From: Euryarchaeota archaeon UBA40 | Lineage (GTDB): Archaea; Thermoplasmatota; Poseidoniia; Poseidoniales; Thalassarchaeaceae | Assembly: GCA_002506875.1 (NCBI GenBank) | Contig: DAYJ01000114.1 | Location: 9,354 to 42,086, forward strand | Length of the DNA: 32,733 nt | Direction: 5' to 3' | Shown: positions 31,401 to 32,733 of the stretch, in pieces | Layout: every line of letters starts with the position of its first letter | Numbering within the stretch: position 1 is the first letter of the stretch | The notes under the pieces: generated by a model | Database searches by the model: none | The model's input: only the letters and a program-made list of their open reading frames with translations | What the model was told of the DNA's origin: nothing | Program-made: the position numbers and the translations under genes

Positions 31401-32733
31401 TTGAGCCAAATTGCTAGGCAGCGTCGGACTATATGTCCCACTTCGATATGACCCACCGGAAATGCTGCTCGCCTGTTGGGTGGATCCTAATTTCGTATCA
31501 CTGGTTGTGATGGTAGAATCGGTTGAAAGGTACATTTCCCAGTAGAACCAGCCAGATGCATCATCTCCAGCATTGTCGATCCTCCAAGAAATACTCACTT
31601 GTTGGCCGGCTTGGGCTGTATTTGGTCCAGACGGGCTGTCTGGAGTCAAATCAGCAGGCTCCTCGATATCTATTCGTGAGCTGGAGGAAACAACGTTGTT
31701 CGTCTCATCCAATTCATTTACACTGCCGCGATTATCAGCGATTAGGCCAAGATAGTAGTATCCTGGATTCATACCAGTTGGAATCGGAACATTGTATTCG
31801 TAACCAGAGCGGTAAGAACCACCACTGATACTGCTCTCGCTGAATTCATCGACGTATGTGTCCGATGTGGTGATGGTTGAATCGGTCGAAAGATACAGTT
31901 TCCAGTAGAACGAACCAGAATAATCAGTGCCAATATTGTCGATCCGATACTGCACAGTGATAGTATCGCCCATGATTGCAGAGGATGATGAGGTGCTGAC
32001 TGACGTGGCCTCCAAATCTGGGAGGTCCTCTTGAAGCGTAATTTGATTACAAGTCCGAGCATTGTTCGATTCGCTGGCTTCGTCGACATCGGAATCGACA
32101 TCGAGGATGTATCCCCAATAATAGGTCCCAGCATTCATGGAGGAAGGGATTCGAGTGCTACTGGATAGAGAATCTGTCCGATAACTACCCGAAGACAAAC
32201 TGGACGAGTATTGATCGCTGCCAACTTGTGTGTCGCTAGTTGTGATGGTGGAATCTGTGGAGAGATACATCGCCCAGTAAAATGTGCCCGTTGATTGGCC
32301 GTGAGTACTGGAAACATCATTTTCATATTGAATTGAAATCGATGATGTGAGATAGTCTCCAACCGTGCCAGTGGTTGGCGTAGAACATGACGATGAGGTG
32401 CTTCGAGGAACCAAATCAGCTAATTCATAGACGTGGACTCGGCCTGAATCGTAATCGTCATTGTTGTTCTCATCAGATTCACTGACCTGATTATTGATAT
32501 CAACAATCATGCCGACATAGTAGTAACCACCCGTGATTGATGATGGGATTGTCACACTCTTGGTTGATGAACGGGTACTACCTGAGGAAATGCTCGACTG
32601 CGACCAATCGTCCAACAGAAGGTCGTTGGTTGTAATTGTCCTATCTGTGGACAAATACAATCCCCATCGAAACGAACCTGATGATGAACTTCCATCATTT
32701 TTGATTCTCGTACTGATACTTTTGGAATCTCCA
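28455..32733 (-). CDS. Giant CARDB-repeat surface protein (N-terminus outside window)
   Basis: The frame is open to the right edge, giving at least 1425 residues; the signal peptide must lie beyond 32733. It contains about eight CARDB-type adhesion modules of about 110-145 residues with 'DLEATSVS', 'YLSTDSTITTSDT', 'GTYYFGIIVD' and 'DETNN' landmarks. A domain like bacterial pre-peptidase C-terminal domains (about 29460-29810) and an Fn3-like module (WKYADELTIHWQPVVDDLSG, YEVRWAG) follow. A single membrane helix lies near 28720-28790, with an 85-residue cytosolic tail. The tail is acidic, then holds GGVYDQSTGHTVYIDPEGR followed by WWWQQEDGSFFHD, an aromatic motif I cannot assign. The role is probably adhesion or display. 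The stop overlaps that of the phosphatidyltransferase gene. Confidence 0.88.
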   Translation of the reverse strand, partial: GDSKSISTRIKNDGSSSSGSFRWGLYLSTDRTITTNDLLLDDWSQSSISSGSTRSSTKSVTIPSSITGGYYYVGMIVDINNQVSESDENNNDDYDSGRVHVYELADLVPRSTSSSCSTPTTGTVGDYLTSSISIQYENDVSSTHGQSTGTFYWAMYLSTDSTITTSDTQVGSDQYSSSLSSGSYRTDSLSSSTRIPSSMNAGTYYWGYILDVDSDVDEASESNNARTCNQITLQEDLPDLEATSVSTSSSSAIMGDTITVQYRIDNIGTDYSGSFYWKLYLSTDSTITTSDTYVDEFSESSISGGSYRSGYEYNVPIPTGMNPGYYYLGLIADNRGSVNELDETNNVVSSSSRIDIEEPADLTPDSPSGPNTAQAGQQVSISWRIDNAGDDASGWFYWEMYLSTDSTITTSDTKLGSTQQASSISGGSYRSGTYSPTLPSNLAQGTYYFGIIVDSTSRVSEGDETNNVEVGNSLYIAVPDYDLEATSISVDSGYRQVCEGADIYITLSVTNLGTDNAGSHYYEALVSTGNSVSAIYTGTSLGYASGTANVPSYTHSSIQATLPTTITPGTYYVGIYVDYGDYISESDENNNIAVTNSSQLTVIDCGPDLEPTSISGPASGVRGGTAQVSVQISNTGMEDVASVDYSIYLSTDSSISGTGNDILVGSDVASTIAQSSAWSGSVNLGIPSNIGDGCWYWGILVDPNNSIVEMDETNNAMPSSGQFCIEQADIVIDSIGYSNNAVSGQSSTVFINVSNIGGSDAPSFTARLLLSIDAQSGTDDTQVDSFRVDPLTSGSSVNIVRNIIIPGQHIGDFHWVVIVDTASEIEEDDESNNAAASTAFTISAPARDLLAAWVESPLSAEPGQTVSIEWGAENLGQESLGFDIEIWLSEDRTLGSGDIRLSQSRVPALPSGSTIADSQVVNLVGDIDGVWWVVLVIDSGGEHYEDDEANNIRISNSTFVIDSSSPPPAGDTLSGCDNPQTDGRFESDAASTRSSAHHLGANANLTLDGCLIGLDVVDWYAIVIDSGNRTSVALSAEGAHLEVTVLNGSGALGQEIVDDEVRWVTISALNDDIDGVGLLYHIRVTWDPAMPGGPYQLRFVTANASIETDLTPPPAPQITSMDEWKYADELTIHWQPVVDDLSGISYYEVRWAGGLWAPVTQNESIVNLTMFMDGRYSFEVRAVDEAGNIGPANATWIRVDRNVPLVSIEQVNASRSPVSKLVVELTIDDGLGSGPSNIEWSDNNLTWNTHREDGLILWRDWNNTELFVRVTDGANLQTVLKFQIEVPPDESEKIETLDNENSGLKGSGGVSTLLTLIFALVIVAISIFTVMLAIRLRAQGLTDEDAEEASEDESNDSELARTNQQAETLHVSDYNHLIPGGVYDQSTGHTVYIDPEGRWWWQQEDGSFFHDQAFNANDTTPDALP
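29847..32733 (-). repeat. Tandem CARDB repeat array inside the surface-protein gene
   Basis: Module starts fall near 32420, 32021, 31655, 31295, 30917, 30551 and 30197, a period of about 355-400 bases, with a partial unit at the right edge. The four units nearest the N-terminus share nearly identical YLSTD(S/R)TITT(S/N)D segments also at DNA level (near 31505, 31870, 32240 and 32635). The C-terminal units have diverged, keeping only the fold landmarks. Confidence 0.85.

Noticed and set aside
31295..32733. Regular 360-400 base periodicity suggesting a CRISPR or satellite array
   Set aside because: The period is in frame with protein modules of the CARDB type and similarity follows the protein fold, so it is a coding repeat.

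Overview
The window looks like chromosome from a planktonic euryarchaeon, most likely Marine Group II (Poseidoniales). This is an inference. It rests on the archaeal order ftsZ - secE - spt5 - L11 - L1 - P0 - P1, a RaSEA-type archaeosine radical SAM protein, an archaeal YchF-like GTPase, strong GGAGGTGAT-type ribosome binding sites, and very large secreted proteins built from CARDB, Fn3-like, beta-propeller and Ca-binding thrombospondin type 3 repeats with one C-terminal membrane helix. Coding density is very high. No gene-free stretch exceeds about 140 bases. I see no rRNA, tRNA, CRISPR array, insertion sequence or phage gene.

Layout. 1-1490 (-) is the N-terminal part of an RND/MMPL exporter, and 1569-2465 (-) a DnaJ-like protein. 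2545-6903 (+) holds two tandem AIM24-family proteins, an MTA/SAH-deaminase-like amidohydrolase and a sodium:solute symporter. 6908-9479 (-) is an Atg22-like MFS transporter followed by a membrane-anchored hexapeptide acyltransferase. 9576-14138 (+) holds RaSEA, a two-helix membrane protein, a polytopic protein faintly like heme-copper oxidase subunit I, and YchF. 14139-15438 (-) holds two proteins I cannot assign. 15543-20306 (-) is the secretion, elongation and ribosomal-stalk cluster headed by ftsZ. 20431-23718 (+) is a propeller/TSP3 surface protein. 23719-27701 (-) is an Fn3-rich surface protein with a small helical-repeat partner. 27832-28458 (+) is a CDP-alcohol phosphatidyltransferase, and 28455-32733 (-) a giant CARDB protein whose N-terminus lies outside the window.

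The most unusual part is the secE-spt5-L11-L1-P0-P1 operon. Spt5 carries an extra N-terminal Nudix-like domain with a decayed Nudix box. The gene in the L11 position encodes only the C-terminal, rRNA-binding domain, yet has its own strong ribosome binding site and an upstream in-frame stop. Spt5 and L11 both act at the interface of transcription, translation and the ribosomal GTPase centre, so two domain-level changes side by side deserve attention.

A second theme is the cell surface. Three giant type-I-like membrane proteins each end in a different cytosolic tail: a four-cysteine zinc ribbon, an Asp-run plus Arg-rich tail, and an aromatic GRWWW-type motif. A third is compaction: all four convergent gene pairs meet within four bases of each other, so transcription must end inside the opposing gene or by a compact signal I cannot see.
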